Origin: Wuchereria bancrofti
Taxonomy: Eukaryota; Nematoda; Chromadorea; Rhabditida; Onchocercidae
Direction: 5' to 3'
DNA: 64,000 bases
NCBI GenBank assembly: GCA_005281725.1
Contig: SSBO01000007.1
Coordinates: 5,678,667-5,742,666 of the forward strand
In this document: in pieces, positions 1-13,935 of the stretch
Layout: the number at the start of each line of letters is the position of its first letter
Numbering within the stretch: the first letter of the stretch is position 1
Notes under the pieces: generated by a model
Seen by the model: only the letters and a program-made list of their open reading frames with translations
What the model was told of the DNA's origin: nothing
The model's database searches: none
Position numbers and translations under genes: made by a program

Positions 1-999
1 CTCATTCGATCAATGAATGAAAGATGATCGATTTGTTGAATGGAAATTAAATAAATGTAAATTTTTTCTTTTCTTTGGAAAGCAATTTCAAATCATCCAT
101 AATATGACAAATTTTTCCTTTTTTCTTCTTTCTTTGTTTCTATTCTATTTTTCTCTTTTCCTCTCTTTTTTCCTTTTCTTTGTCAAAAATTTGTTAATTA
201 ATTTTAAACGAAAAGAAAGAAGAAAAAGGAAATAAAACTTTTTTCTTTCTTTCTTTCTCTTTTTAAAGTGATTGATTTGTAGCAAAAGTTTTTCTTTTCT
301 TTTTGTTGTCAGTAATACTGTTAAGTAAAAATGTTTTACAATTGATATAATTAGTGAAAAAAGAAAGCAATTTTGATTTATCACATCCGTTCCTCACTAA
401 TCAATTTACATTTTTTGATTTCATTACAATTTATCGTTTATCCACTTTTTGTTTTTCTTTCTTTTTGCTTGTCAAGTTCGATCTAATTAATTTTAAACAA
501 CTAAAATGATTGAAATGCAAAATAAATAGCTCCGAAAAATTAAATAAGCAAATTGAAATAAGTAAGATTTAAATTGCAGTGAAAAAAGAAATAAATTAAA
601 GTGATAGAATTAATTCATTTTATAAACATAATCCAAATTAGTTGGTAAAATTTCATTTTTTCGCAATCTTTTTCATTCATATTATTTTATGAAATACCTT
701 TCCGATCATTATTCAATACATAATTTTGTTTGCTAGTAAAATTTAATTTCAAAATATACACTTATATCTCCAATTTTTATCATCCATTTTCACATTGTTA
801 TCTTTTACAAATCTGATAAGTGAAAATATCTGTTTTGTTAGCTGGGAAACAAACTAAGAATTTTTGAAATTCTTCAAATCTCGGTTGACAAATTGACAAA
901 ATTTTTTTGCTAGTACGACACTGTCCTCATGATTATTACATTCTTGTGTGCTATCATAATCATTGCTATAATCCAAATCTTTATTATCACCTCGTTTAT

Positions 1000-1035
1000 C
1001 GCTGTAATCACAATATTCGCTGTAATCACAATATT
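1000..1035. repeat. 18-bp tandem duplication
   Basis: Two perfect adjacent copies of CGCTGTAATCACAATATT start at 1000 and 1018. They sit in otherwise ATT-rich intergenic DNA. Confidence 0.8.
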
Positions 1036-2540
1036 ATTATTACTGTCGTTTTTCTCTTATCATTAAAAATGCTATTACAAAATAGAATGATTATCAACAT
1101 TATCATAATTATCAACTTGCTTTACCTCATCTTATCTAGGACTTTACAAAAATTTAAACTTAGTTCCATCATATATTCTACATTTATTTCAATCATTTTT
1201 TTTCTTTATCCAAAATATAATGGATATTAAAGTTTGTCCTGATATTTTTAAATTTCTGAAGTAATTGGAGTAAGAAATTCTAATATTTGATATAAAAATG
1301 AAGGAGTTGTAAGAAAGTTGATAGCATAGAGGCAATATAAAAATTAATCGAGCACAAAGAAGTAGTAAGATTATCTTTATTATTATGGTCATTACCATCG
1401 TCATCATTATCATTATAATCACTACTATCATCACCACTATAATCATTATTATCATCTTTCCAAGTGTAGAAACTTTTGTGATCGTTGAATTGATCATTAT
1501 CATTGCAATTTATATTTACTTATGGGAAAAATTTGAAAATTTGAAATGAATAATTTCAGACTGCTCATTGACAATATTATCGCGCAATTTATTTCTCAAA
1601 ATTGGCATGATATGAATTGGAAAATTCCTACTTATAGTTAGTTAAATATCGTTTAATTGATAATTTTTAAATTTAAAAATTTTTATTTTTAAAATCACAA
1701 AAAACAAATAATATCTTTGTCCCGTTTACAAAATTCAACAGTCGATTTGAGCTGAAACTAATAATAGCAGTAACAATTTACATTTGAAATTTGTCACTTT
1801 TTTAATGAAAGATTAGCATTTGAACTTTGTGCTTAAAATGCTTTTAACGAAGTGATAAAATAATTTTCTGATAACGATTTGCAAATCTTTTAGTATACTT
1901 TCTACCTATTCTATTACACATTATTTTCTTTTTTCTTTCCCTCCTAAATTTTTATTGAGGATTCTATGGTTTTTCTTTTCCTTTATTTTTTATTTTTTTA
2001 AAACTAATGCAGTTGAAAAGTGAAAATGAAAATCGCAAAACATTAAAAAAAAAATTACATTTGGACAAAAAAATATTCCGATAGTAAAATAAAATATTTC
2101 GGTAAGCTGTACGCAATGAGATTGCATTAGTTGTATGTAGCCTAGATGAAGCTGAGTTGAGATACCTAATAAAATTCGTATAAAATCTTAAATAACTATA
2201 AAATTACCAGATAATCTCATTTTTAGGTAAATAATGAACTATTGGTAAAATAATTAGTGCCGTAATTAATTTCTCCATTATATATATATACTCTTTATCT
2301 TTTAGTTGCTAAGATTTTATGAGAACTTCAAAAAAAAGTGCATTTTTTAAATTTCTTGAAATGAAACTATTATAGTGAAAAAACAAAAATTTTAAACAGT
2401 GAATGGGAAGTTTTTGCTTTAATTTTAGTTCTTTTATTAAATTCCAATATGATATCACAATAAACGCTTTCATAGTTATGTTTCGGGAATTTTTGGTAAA
2501 ATCTAGCCAATAAATTGCATATCGTTACAATTCCGTTATC

Positions 2541-2580
2541 TCCCTTTCTTTCTCTCTCTCCCTCTCTCTCTCATCTTCTC
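2541..2580. repeat. CT-rich simple repeat
   Basis: A pyrimidine-only tract of mostly CT dinucleotides (TTTCTCTCTCTCCCTCTCTC and similar), followed by a short C run. It is low-complexity intergenic sequence. Confidence 0.8.
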
Positions 2581-3684
2581 CCCCCGTAATCATCTAATTA
2601 ATCATCATTTTAAGCATGTCAATATTTTGTATCATTTCTTCAACCACCATTTTCCTATTCATTCTTGTTTATTACTCTTTAAAAAAAGTGAAATTTTGGG
2701 AAAGCATTTCTCGAATTCGTTAAATAGCGTTTAAAATTTTTTTTTTTTGAAAAAAAGAACTTTTTACTAAATTTGAAATGAATGTACTTAAACATTCACC
2801 AACTGTCCATCATTAAATGATTGAAAGATTGAATTTTCATCTTTTCTTGTCATTATTTTGTTTACGAAAAAAAGTTTTTCAACAAGAAAAACGTGGAGGA
2901 AATTTGTAAATTAATGAAAGATACGTTGAATTAATTTTTTTTTCAATTCTAATCTTTCGAAATACTCAAATTTTTTTCTGAGTTTTTTTTTTGGGTTTTG
3001 GTATATTCATCTTTTAATTTCAATATTTTTTGAAAATATTACGAATTACAGCACTATTATACCAACATGAATTGCATTAATTAAGCTAATCAGGTTTGAA
3101 TGTTTCTTACAAAATTACAAAATGCAATCAGAATTATCACTTGAATAGAATTATTTTCAATTTAATTAAAACAGTGTGATTCTTTCTCCATAAGCACGGC
3201 TCACATATCATATATATATCAAATTTTTTAAATTTGATTTACAAAATTTTTATTCTTAACAGGTCAAGGAATAATTAGTTTTACCTTGTTTATCTAATCC
3301 CTTTCTTTTTCAATCTTAATGCGTGGTCTTATCAATTTGAACTAAATTAATCATAATTTTTCGTGAAAAATTCTAATATTGATGATGCATTTAGGATAAA
3401 CGTTGAAAAAGGTTTTTTTTGAAAAATAAAATGAATAGTTATATTGAAGTTTTTCTCAATCAGTGTAATAAATAAATTAATAAATTTAGGAACTTAAATT
3501 ATAATTCTTTCGCCAATATTACTATCTTTCCTTTTCATTTCTCTTTTTTGTCGTTTTCTTCTTCCTTCCCTTTTTTTTCCACTTTTTTACAAATCATTTA
3601 ATATCATAAAACTTATCGTTCATTTCAATTTTTGCTTACTTTCCCAGATTATAAAATTCTTTACCTTTTGAAGTTTTATAACAT

Positions 3685-3752
3685 TTTCTTTCTCTCCCTC
3701 CTTCCTTCTCCCTCTCTCTCTGTCTCTTCGCGTTCTCACCATCTTTTCATGA
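3685..3752 (+). repeat. Direct repeat, copy 1 (68 bp)
   Basis: A pyrimidine-rich segment ending in the non-repetitive tail CTTCGCGTTCTCACCATC and then TTTTCATGA. A near-identical copy lies about 270 bp downstream at 3953-4022. The only difference is a 2-bp insertion in the CT run, so this looks like a recent local duplication rather than chance low complexity. Confidence 0.85.
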
Positions 3753-3952
3753 TTTTTTCCACTACAATCCCCTTTCACCTTTCTTTTCATCTTCAATCTT
3801 ACTTTGCCTATTGATTAATCCCCTAAAAAAAAAATTTCAAAAAACTTGGATTTCTTAATTCAATTAATTAATAGTAATTATAAATTCAATGCAGCAGGCG
3901 TAATTTAATTAAGCAATTTAGTGATACTACGTTGTTTCCTTAAGAGTTGTTC

Positions 3953-4022
3953 TTTCTTTCTCTCCCTCCTTCCTTCTCCCTCTCTCTCTTTGTCTCTTCG
4001 CGTTCTCACCATCTTTTCATGA
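3953..4022 (+). repeat. Direct repeat, copy 2 (70 bp)
   Basis: The second copy of the segment at 3685-3752, in the same orientation. The complex tail containing TCTTCGCGTTCTCACC is identical. It carries an extra TT inside the CT tract. Confidence 0.85.
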
Positions 4023-7000
4023 CTAACATCTAAAAAAATGTTTCATCTAAAAAAATTCATTTTCCTTAATTATACTTTATCGAAAATCATGAATATTGTA
4101 ATTTAAATACGAGCTTTAGTATTCTGAAAATATACATTTAAAGTTTTTGTATGATGGAATTTGAAATCATTTAGTAAATAATTTAAAATAATGAAATAAC
4201 AATTTTTAAAATAAGTAAATACTTAAATAATTTCAAATATTTAAAATGAAACAATAAATTTTACTATTTTTTTAATTTTAATATTTGCAGAAATTTCAAA
4301 AGGAATTTTTCATATAATTTTCTTTTCACTCCCTCATCGAATTAGTATTTTATGCGTAAAATATTAATGCATTAATTTAAAATATTAATTTTTTATCCAT
4401 TTTTTATTAATTTTTGATAATGTTAATTTTTGAAAAATTTCTGATGACATTTTTCAATCCAATCAAGTTTTTTTTCCTCTTTTGTTTTATTCTAATAGCT
4501 AATGAGAGGTTTTGAAGCTACTTTTTGTTTCTTTCCTGATATTAAATGAGGAAAAAAGCACTTCGATAAGAGTTTTTTCAAAAATTTCAATTTTCTCTTC
4601 CCTTTTTTGAAATAAAATAAACAGGAATAAAAAAGAAGACTAATTAAAAGTGCTCGTAAAAAAACTAACTTTAACATGCATTAAATTATTTGATGATTAT
4701 TAAATTAAAATTTAATGTAAAATGTAAAATTAAAGATGTAGGATTAAGATGTTAGAAGATAAAGTGTAAAAAAGTTAAAATGTAAAAAGATAAAATGTGA
4801 TTTATTCAAGCATCGTTGTATGAATCTTACATTTTTTCTTTCAGTATTATATTTATCTTCAAAATACGTTATCAGAATTTAAATTGTCAGCATTTACTTC
4901 CTAATTTAAAAAAGAACGGTAAATAATGGAAGAAAGAGAAAAAAAGATAAATCGAGAACTTATCAAATGCATTCAACTGTAAGAAGGAAAATAAAAAAGA
5001 AAATTTAATTGAAAATATTTAATAAATTAAATTCATTTCTGCAAAAGAAATTGTTATTTATTCACTTTCTATTTTAATATTTATTAATGTCAAAGCAAAA
5101 GTTTCCACCTTTTTTGATTTTTTTATCTTTCCATTTCATTATCAAATTTAATCGAAAGACTAAAAAATAATCATTAAAGGAATGAAAAATGAATTTTCAC
5201 TTCATAACTTGTTAACATTCAAACTTGTTAACATTATAAGTTTAAGTGATGCGCCATCTTGATATAACTGATAAAATATTTTATAGTTCACAGTGCAAAG
5301 AAAAATACGAGCCTTAACTATTCCATTTAATTTTATAAATTAAACCTAACAGTTTGTTAAATAATTTTTGAGAAGCTTTTAAAAGTATAAATGTTCTTGT
5401 TTTAAAGAAAAGAATTTGTTGGTGGTTGAAATGTTTCAGCCAAGTAAAGTCATCAAATGTTGAAGATTAGGTGAAAGGTATGAAACATATGGCACTAACT
5501 GATTAATTAATCGAATATTAAATAAAAATTAAAAGTCCTTCCAAATGTTTTTTATTAAACTTCAAAATTAAATGTTATTTGTAGACATGACGATAGAATC
5601 ATTTTAACTTTTTCATCCAGAAAAAAAGAAAAAAAGCTTTATAATTTTGAAAACAGTTCAAATTGATAATTTTTGAAATGCAAACAATTTCAAATTTCTC
5701 GCTTACGAATTAATTTGATAGGAAGAGGAAATTAGTTTGTAATTAATTACTATTAATACATCGGAATGCTTGTCCTTCTTAAATTAATCAACTGGTATTA
5801 TTGATTTGATAGCAATGATTGATAAGTTCATGTTTACATCGCTTCTGCACTAATGTCACGGCATCTAACTAACATTTATGTCACTGCGAGAGAAATTTTG
5901 CTATTTTAGTCTTTTTAGTTCAGAAATTCTTACTATCTGAGCTATTCCAGTATTTATTCATTCATTGCTTATACAAGTGATCATTTTAGACTAAAAATGG
6001 ATATTTTAAAATTAGTTCGATGCTTAATAAAAATTAACTTTTCATTCTCTTTCCTAAAAATTCTTCTGAACGCAAATTTTGAAAATTTTTTTTTTGTTGT
6101 TTTCTTTCTGTTTACTTTTTCTTCTTTTCTTGGACGATGATAAACTGATAAACAAAACCAAAAGAAAAATCGAAAATCATTAATTTTCTTTAGTGATTGG
6201 TAATATCATCAGATTAAATGTTTTAAACGAATGTAATTTATCATTTCATTTATTACAAGTATTTAATTGATATAATTGATTCATTAAAAAAATTTGAATT
6301 ATACATACAGATAACATATATATATATGTATGCTTAAGATTACTTAAAAAACATAAAATTTCAGTATGTTAATAAGAATGGAATTGTCGATGTTAATTAT
6401 TAATTAGTGTTAATTATTTTTTATTACCAGTAATTCTCAATTTAGCAGTGTAATATGTATGTAATGTAGCAAAAAAAGGATTTTTTTCACAGACCATTTT
6501 TGGTTTGTTTTTTTGTCGTTGGTGTTATCATTTCTTTTCTGTTTCTTTTGATGTTTAATTTCTTTTTTTTTTTGCTTAAAAGTTTCCAAAAAAAAAAATA
6601 TTTTATTCGTTCATAAAAATTTTCTAAAAAGGAAAGAATTTTTATTGTAGAGGAAAAAAGAGGAAAGACAAATATTTGAAACAAAGATGACTTCTTCTTT
6701 CATCATTATTTAAGTTTTTTCTTCTTTCTCTTATATCACTAATAGTTCACAAAAGAAGGCAATGATTTATCACTTATCATTAAATTCAACAATTTTCTAT
6801 CTTCTAATTCATTTTTCAATTTTAACTGATACTCTGGTACTTGCAGAATTATTTATGTTCTCACTATCATCACTATTGCTACTGATAATAATGATAATGA
6901 CTATGGCCTAGTTTTTTCTCTTTTTGTTATTTGACGACTGTCACTCAGATCAATAAAACTGCATAGCGCAATTGGTGATAATTTCCACATCTTCATTTCA

Positions 7001-8903
7001 TTATCATCTTTTTTTGTCATTCATGTCGTCGTCTTTTTCTTTTTCTTAAGAAATGAGAAAAAAGAAAAGAGAAAAAGGTTTCTTTTTTTAATTTTCATAA
7101 AGGCTACATTTCCATTTATATTCTTTTACATTTTTTTGAAAAATGATACAAAATTATCACTCAAACTGATCAGAAAAATTTAAAGCAATAATTAATTAAA
7201 CATAAGGTTGGATATAAATTTCAATAATCGTTAAATATACACTATAAGTAAAACTATATGTTGATCTCTTTTTCACATCAAACTATCAGAAATTATTAGT
7301 CAATTAATTAGTTAATTAAACTGAGAATTATTGTCAGTTTGGTGAAATGAAATGAATATTTACTTCGTAACTATTTTTCATCATTAATATCAATTATCTT
7401 TTCTGATGGAACATGAATTTCCAAATAATCTTAAATTTTGGATTCTTCTATTATCATTATTCTCACTATCTTTATTATTATTATTGTTATTATTATTACT
7501 ATTAATTACGATTTGTTATTATTATTGTCAATTATTACTACTATTTTTATTATTTTTCGAGAAATATACTGAAGATAAAAATTTACCAGCTGATAATAAC
7601 TGCAATCAATAATGCATTCATTTATGTTTCCAGTTCATTTCCATTCCTATTAATATTTTAATATTTTAGTAAATCGTTAAATGTCAATTTTCTTATTTCA
7701 TTCAGAAAATTGTGATTGTATTGTTTGTAATCATTTTTATCTATTCCAAGTAATAATATAATATCATTTCTTATAATTAAAATAATATTCATAGTATATT
7801 AGCACTAATGCATAGAAATGGTAAAAGTTTTTTCTTTTTTTTTTGCCTTTTCATTTTCTCTTCCATTTTATTTGTTTTTTTTTTTTTTTTTTTGAGTAAA
7901 ATAAAAGACTCTGTAAATATTATGTTATGTGTAAAGGTTGTTTAACTTTTCATATAATAAAATTAGTTAGACTTTATTTTATTGATATATGAAAAATCAA
8001 TAAAATCGATACTACATTAAAATTGAATTAATATTATATCACACTAAAATTGAAAACATTCCAGATATCAGCAGTGTTTTCTTGAAAATATTATCCACTT
8101 TTATTACTATTTTATTACTATTGTAATATTATCAGCAGCTACAATGTTTTTTCTTCTGTTAAAATTTCCCGTTTTTAAAAATTTCGCAGCAACTGCTAAT
8201 ATTAGCAAAAAAAGGAAGATATGTGGACAAAGTCGCAATTATATTTTGTCCGTCTATTTTTTTCTTCCGCTTTTTCCTACTTTAATGATTTTAGATTCAA
8301 GTAATAGCTTAATCTAAATCGTAAATGATGTAATCCTTAATTATTGGATAACTGATGAAAATTCATGGGAAAGCTACTAATCCACTAAAGCTGTAATTTC
8401 AAAATATAATTTCGATTATTTTTATTTATCTCTTCTTTTTTTTTTATATTTCATCAGAAAATAAAAGTATCTCACTAATCCTTTTAATTTTTATACAAGA
8501 ATTCAAAATTTTTGTGGTTTCATATTTACTTCTTCCCACAAGTTTTAATAAACTTTTTTTAATGGAACTTTAAAATTATTTTTTTCTTTTAAAATTAAAT
8601 TCATATTTTTCTTTCGAGTGATTCAAATTTTTCTGTAATTTTCACGCATCGCAAATATTTAAATACATTAATCGAAAAAAATTTAATCATTCAATTAATT
8701 AATTTGTTTATTTATTTACTTATCCATTTGCTTATATGTATTACCTCTTATTCATTAAATGTTTTCATAATATTCTTGAAATTTTTGAAAACAATTTTTT
8801 TTTTGCGTAAAAATAACGTCCATTTAATAAATAATACAGTCCATATCTGCATATGTATATTTTTTGATTCTTTAATTTAATTAAAATATTTTTTATATTT
8901 CAG

Positions 8904-9128
8904 ATTGCTTGGCATAAAGGTGCATAATTGGATATAATTTAAATACGATTTTTGCGCAAACAAGCAAAGTGACCATTTCGTATGGGAATTTTTTATCAAT
9001 TTGAGAGAATTTTCGAATTAAAAAATATAAGCGAATTGAAAATTTAATTTTCATCCCGAACTATTATTATTATTTGCTTGACTTTGTGTATCGGTGGAGT
9101 GTAAACTAATTTGCTGCAATGATGTGAC
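8904..9128 (+). promoter_or_regulatory. Possible 5' UTR of the RGM gene with acceptor and tiny uORF
   Basis: A good acceptor (TTTTATATTTCAG) ends at 8903 and no exon is visible upstream, so it may be a spliced-leader trans-splice site. The 225 nt from there to the ATG at 9129 contain upstream ATGs. One is the minimal frame ATGATGTGA just before the start codon. This is inference from sequence only. Confidence 0.3.
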
Positions 9129-12100
9129 ATGAACACTGACTTCCACAAATTACTATCAATTATAATAGCTATACTACAAATTGCTATATTTCGTCACGGT
9201 ATCTTTTTTTTGTTTTATTTTCGTTTTCAGATTTTAAAATTGAAAATATATGATAATAATTTTATACTCTATGAAAACTCAACCCAAGTACAATTTTCTT
9301 GCAAAATTCTATAAATGAATAATGAAAAAGATATGACTGATATTTACTCTCCCTTATTTGCCATCATTTTCTTGTAGTTATGAAAACTAATACCGAAATG
9401 ATTTTAATGAAAATTTGCAATATTATTAGGGATAAACGATCGGGAATGGTTGTAAAATAGTACTTCAGAATAATGAAAAGGAACTGAGCAATCAAAGCTA
9501 ATGATGATAATGATAATTGTGATTGATTTTAAGATTGATTTAGAATTACTATGAAAATATTATTCATTTAACATAGGATTCACATAAAACATTAAGATGG
9601 AAAATTTCTGTTTTCGTAACTAAAAAAATACTTCTAATCAGTGGAACTGCTTAATTAATTAGTTAATTAATTGGTAATTCCCAAATTAATTAATTAATTC
9701 AGTGAATTTCAGGAAACAGTTGTATGGTTGATTATTGCGCTGATATCTACTCAGAACGATTAGATGAAGGTGGCATTCTTATTGGTATGAATGCGCCTTA
9801 TTGTCAGGTAATATGATTTAAAAAATTTTTTCAGGAGGTATTTTGTCATTTTTGATTATTTGGGGAGAATATTTTATCGATTATCAAACGAAAAAAAAAG
9901 GAATATAATGCTATTCTCATAGGAATATAGTACTATCCTCATAATATTTCAGACTAAGATAATAAGTGCAATTTAATCAAATCTATTCATTGAAAAGATT
10001 ATCTATGATAACATTAATTTACTTAATCACCAAATGACAGTTTTTTTGAAAAAAGATGAAATTTGAAATTTTAGAAATTAAAGATTCAACAAGTAGGAGA
10101 AAGATAATAAGCTTGAAAATAATTGAAATGTTATTCATTTTAGTGTAACCTTTCTCCTCTTTTAACCTTTTTTCTCCAATTCATTAATAATGTTTGACCT
10201 TTAGCTTTAAATGTTCCGATATAGCAAATGTTGCTATTTTAGGTATATTAGATGTTGAATTTTATATGCTTTAAAAATTTCACGTTATAACTATAATTAA
10301 TTATTATCTACAATTTCATAAATTAAAGAAAAAATAAAAAGAAATTTCAATTTTTAAATTAAAAATTTTTGATTTTAATTTTTTTTAATCATATTATGAA
10401 AACAAGAGATAATATCATTATTTCTCTCCCTTTTTTGTTTTCCGTTCGTTATTGTTTATTGTTTTTTGTAAGCATATAGAAATACATTCTATAAGCTTGT
10501 GATTACAATAGTTAGAAAATTCTAGTATCAAACATAAAATTAATTAATTAGTTGCTTATCAAACATAAAACTCAAAAGGACACTAAGATGAAGGATCAAA
10601 ATTGTTTATTTAAAAAAGAAAAACATATTTGTTTTAATTTATTTATCAATTTTTTTTCATTTTTATTGGATTACAGATAATAACTGATTACATTTACTGC
10701 TTGAGCGAAACAAATCGCACATGTCGCGGCAATCTCAAATATCACACATTGCAAACTTTGCTTCATCGACAACGCCGTGAATTTTCCTGTAATTCATTCC
10801 CGGAAGCGATGAAACCCAGTAATTATGTGCCTATCGGGTGATTAGCACTTTTCTATACTTTTACAAATTGAAATTATTATAAATTTTAAATTAAAACAGA
10901 AAGCGAAACGAACAAATCAATAGGATAATTTTAACATGATAAACTGCTTCGTACGTTAATTTAAATCAACTTAATTATGCAATTTATATCTTGGAATGTT
11001 TAATTAAAAGTTTTCAGATTTTCAAATTTTAACAACCGATTTGAATGCTACTGTTATCTTAAAAACTAAATTAAAAAATGAGTAAATGCTGCAATAGATA
11101 AGCAGAGCTCATTGGATTGTAACATTTGCGTTTTACTTTACAGTTGAATGTTTTGCAAAATTCATACAAATCTTTTAAAAATTTGCGATTTAAGATGTAC
11201 ATTTCCGATTGATAGTGCTCCTCATATAATACAACGTTACTGTGGACTTTTTGGATCACGACATTTACGCACACTAAATGGACATTTTGAAACATGTGCT
11301 CGTAATGGTGCTTATCCATTAATAAATAACAAACATTTACTAATACAAATTACCCATTCGTTTGTCGGGAGTGGTACCACTGCTGTTTCTAAGGTACATA
11401 GTTTACAATTCAAAAAATTCATTCGAATTAAAAAAAAATTATCGCGTTTTAATCAATCAGTGATTAAAATGGACAGTGTAATAGAAAGTTAGATTTTTTC
11501 TTTAAAGAAAAGAAATTGTAGATGAATTTTTGTTTAAAATAAAACATTTAAGAAAATTTAATTACATTTCAATATTACTAAATACTGTATGAATAGTGAG
11601 TGTATTGCTTTACTTAAATAATTAGTACATCGAATTAGTACTGTTGCATAGTCATAAAAATGCATTACTTAAGTGTATCCTTACATTTCGATATCATAAA
11701 TATTATACAAAAAAAAAAAATAACGCATAAAATTGTTATACTTACATAAATTGATTAATTTCTAAAAATTTCTAAAAATTTGTAAAAACTTTCGATATAA
11801 ATCAATTCGATACCGTATGACATATACATATGCATTATAAAGTATAAAATGCTTACATATAGATAGTTACATATGAAATTAAAATTGGTACTAAAATAAT
11901 CAAATTAAGGTATATGTTCCCTTTTTTGAAGTTATTATGTTAATGAAACTTTATGTTAAAATTATTATGTTAAAATAGCATTCAATTGAGAAACATAATT
12001 TCAGAGTCATTTTTCAGGTTACTGTAATTATAAAAGAAAATAACCGTTGCACAACACGTAAACAATATGAAGCAGGGTCTGATGATGAGCAATTACCTAA

Positions 12101-13829
12101 TTCATTTACGGATGGTAGCAGATTTGTTGGTAATTCAGGACGTAAAGCAGTTGAAATTAAATCATTAAATCAAACACATGTTGAAATTATATTACGTTAT
12201 ATAGCAACAATGATTTATATTCGACGACATGGCGCATATTTATCGGTTGCTTTAAGGATACCAGAACGAATAGTACAGGTATTTACTTTTAATTTAAAAA
12301 AGAAAAATGATTTATTATAATATCATATATGTATATTATTTATTTTTGAATTCTTTTATCACTCATTTACATATTAATCACAAATTATCGTCCTATAATC
12401 GTTTAAAATAAATCATTCTAATAAATACTTTCCTTTATTTTTTTAGAAAATATCATTGTTGAACAAGTCATAAACAAACTATTTTCATCTTTTTTGAAAA
12501 GAAACAAACAGCAAATAAACAAATCTATTTATAAATATACATAAATTGTGATATAATATTAATATACGTAGACATTTCAAATTTATTAATTTCTAATAAA
12601 ATAACAGTGTTTGCCTTTTTTGCTACATAATTTAGATTTTCAGTTATCTTTAACTTTTCTTCCTGTCACTTTACTCAATTAACTACAAACATTTTCCACT
12701 CTTTTTTCATGTTACGAAAGTTTTTTTCAACTAATACAAAATACACATAAAAAAAATTGTGTAAAATAAATTCCATTTATGCAATTTCACATAATTTAAC
12801 ACTTTATTCTTTGAAAATTCGTACTCATTATTTATCCCAAATATTAAAAAAATTTTCCGAATCTTTAACGACTGATAAAAAGTTTTTCTTTTTTTGAAAC
12901 CATTGAATGAATTACTTATTTCAGGAGCAAACGGATAATGAATTTGATATTTGTACATTAGGTTGTAGTCGTAGTGAAACGGTGAAAATTGAGGAAGCAT
13001 TAGCAAATCCTATTTCATTCACCAGATGTCATGGAGTTCGGATGAAAATACCTCTAAAAATTGCAATTGGTGAGTAACTGTGATTTTATAAAAATAAAAA
13101 AATAATTCTTTTATTAAATTTTCGCTAATGTGACAATCCAACTCAATTAGTTAAGCAAAAATTGACCGACGGTTTATACTCTGACACTTCCAACTAACTA
13201 AATATGAAATTATTTGAACTTTTAACATTCAAATCTAGTGATTCATACCATCATTTTTAATAACTACATTATTTTACATTGGATTAATTAAATAATTTAC
13301 ATTAGAATAATTAAACAAAACAAAAGCAAAAAACTAATCGATAATTTACATTTTTAATTATTGCATATCTTTTAAAACTTTTGAAACTTACATATATGTA
13401 TTTTTACAAAAATTTAATTGAAATTATTTCAAAACTTTTTAATTTTCACTGACAAATTTCATTTAAAAAAAGTTAATAATATTTGCAGAACGATGCAAAC
13501 ATGCTAATGTAACAGATGCATTTTTTGATGCATGCGTATTTGATTTTTTAATTAGTGGCGATGAAATGTTTATTGCGCAAATTATTGATGCACAATATGA
13601 TATCATCAATTTATTTTCACCTTATCTACATCATTATTTCACGGGTAGGCAGAATTTAACATTGTATGATTCAAAAGCTGGCTATAAATGGAAGCAATGT
13701 ATTCAACAATCATCCATTGTTCATTCCGAACAAATATCCGGTTCAATTAAGCTACAACAACGATGCAATAATATCAGTGAATTAGTAATACCTATGCTAA
13801 TCATACTTTTTACATTTAACATCTTCTAA
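9129..13829 (+). CDS. drag-1: Repulsive guidance molecule (RGM/DRAG-1), GPI-anchored BMP co-receptor
   Basis: Seven exons give a complete 423-aa frame: 9129-9198, 9713-9807, 10677-10837, 11195-11393, 12018-12278, 12925-13069, 13489-13829. All phases agree. Seen: residues 1-23 form a hydrophobic signal peptide (MNTDFHKLLSIIIAILQIAI). A Cys-rich RGM N-domain follows (CMVDYCADIY, then YCLSETNRTCRGNLKYH). The RGM C-domain with a partial von Willebrand D fold begins near 125 (CGLFGSRHLRTLNGHFETC, GAYPLINNKHLLIQ). Conserved late motifs are CTLGCS and DAFFDACVFDFLISGD. The C-terminus is a hydrophobic GPI-type tail (LVIPMLIILFTFNIF). There are about five N-glycosylation sequons. Known: RGMs bind BMP ligands and neogenin (UNC-40) and potentiate BMP signalling; C. 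elegans DRAG-1 does this in the Sma/Mab pathway. Odd: the vertebrate autoproteolysis motif GDPH is GSRH here (residues 129-132). Least certain is the exon 3 acceptor at 11194 (ATTTAAG), chosen because the stronger upstream acceptor at 11143 leads into an in-frame stop. An acceptor at 8903 may mark the 5' UTR or trans-splice site. Confidence 0.93.
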
Positions 13830-13879
13830 ATTTCTTAATTTGTTATTTTTTTAATTATTGTTTGTTTGTTTACAATTTC

Positions 13880-13935
13880 TCTCTTTTTTCTCTCTCTCTC
13901 CTTTTCTTTCTCTCTTCCTCTTCTACTCGCTCTCT
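13880..13935. repeat. CT-rich simple repeat
   Basis: A pyrimidine-rich tract, mainly CT dinucleotides, just downstream of the RGM stop codon and probably in or near its 3' UTR. Confidence 0.8.

Larger units (their letters stand above)
1..8903. other. Intergenic AT-rich DNA, no supported gene
   Basis: No exon with coding-like codon use and matching splice sites was found on either strand. The stretch is dominated by poly-T and poly-A runs and by imperfect ATT/ATC microsatellites, for example near 1375-1460 and 7440-7560. It also holds a CT-rich tract near 2541-2580, an 18-bp tandem pair at 1000-1035 and a direct duplication at 3685-4022. The longer open frames are homopolymer-rich and lack plausible protein composition. 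The last kilobase may contain the promoter of the downstream RGM gene, but no recognisable element was identified. Confidence 0.6.
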
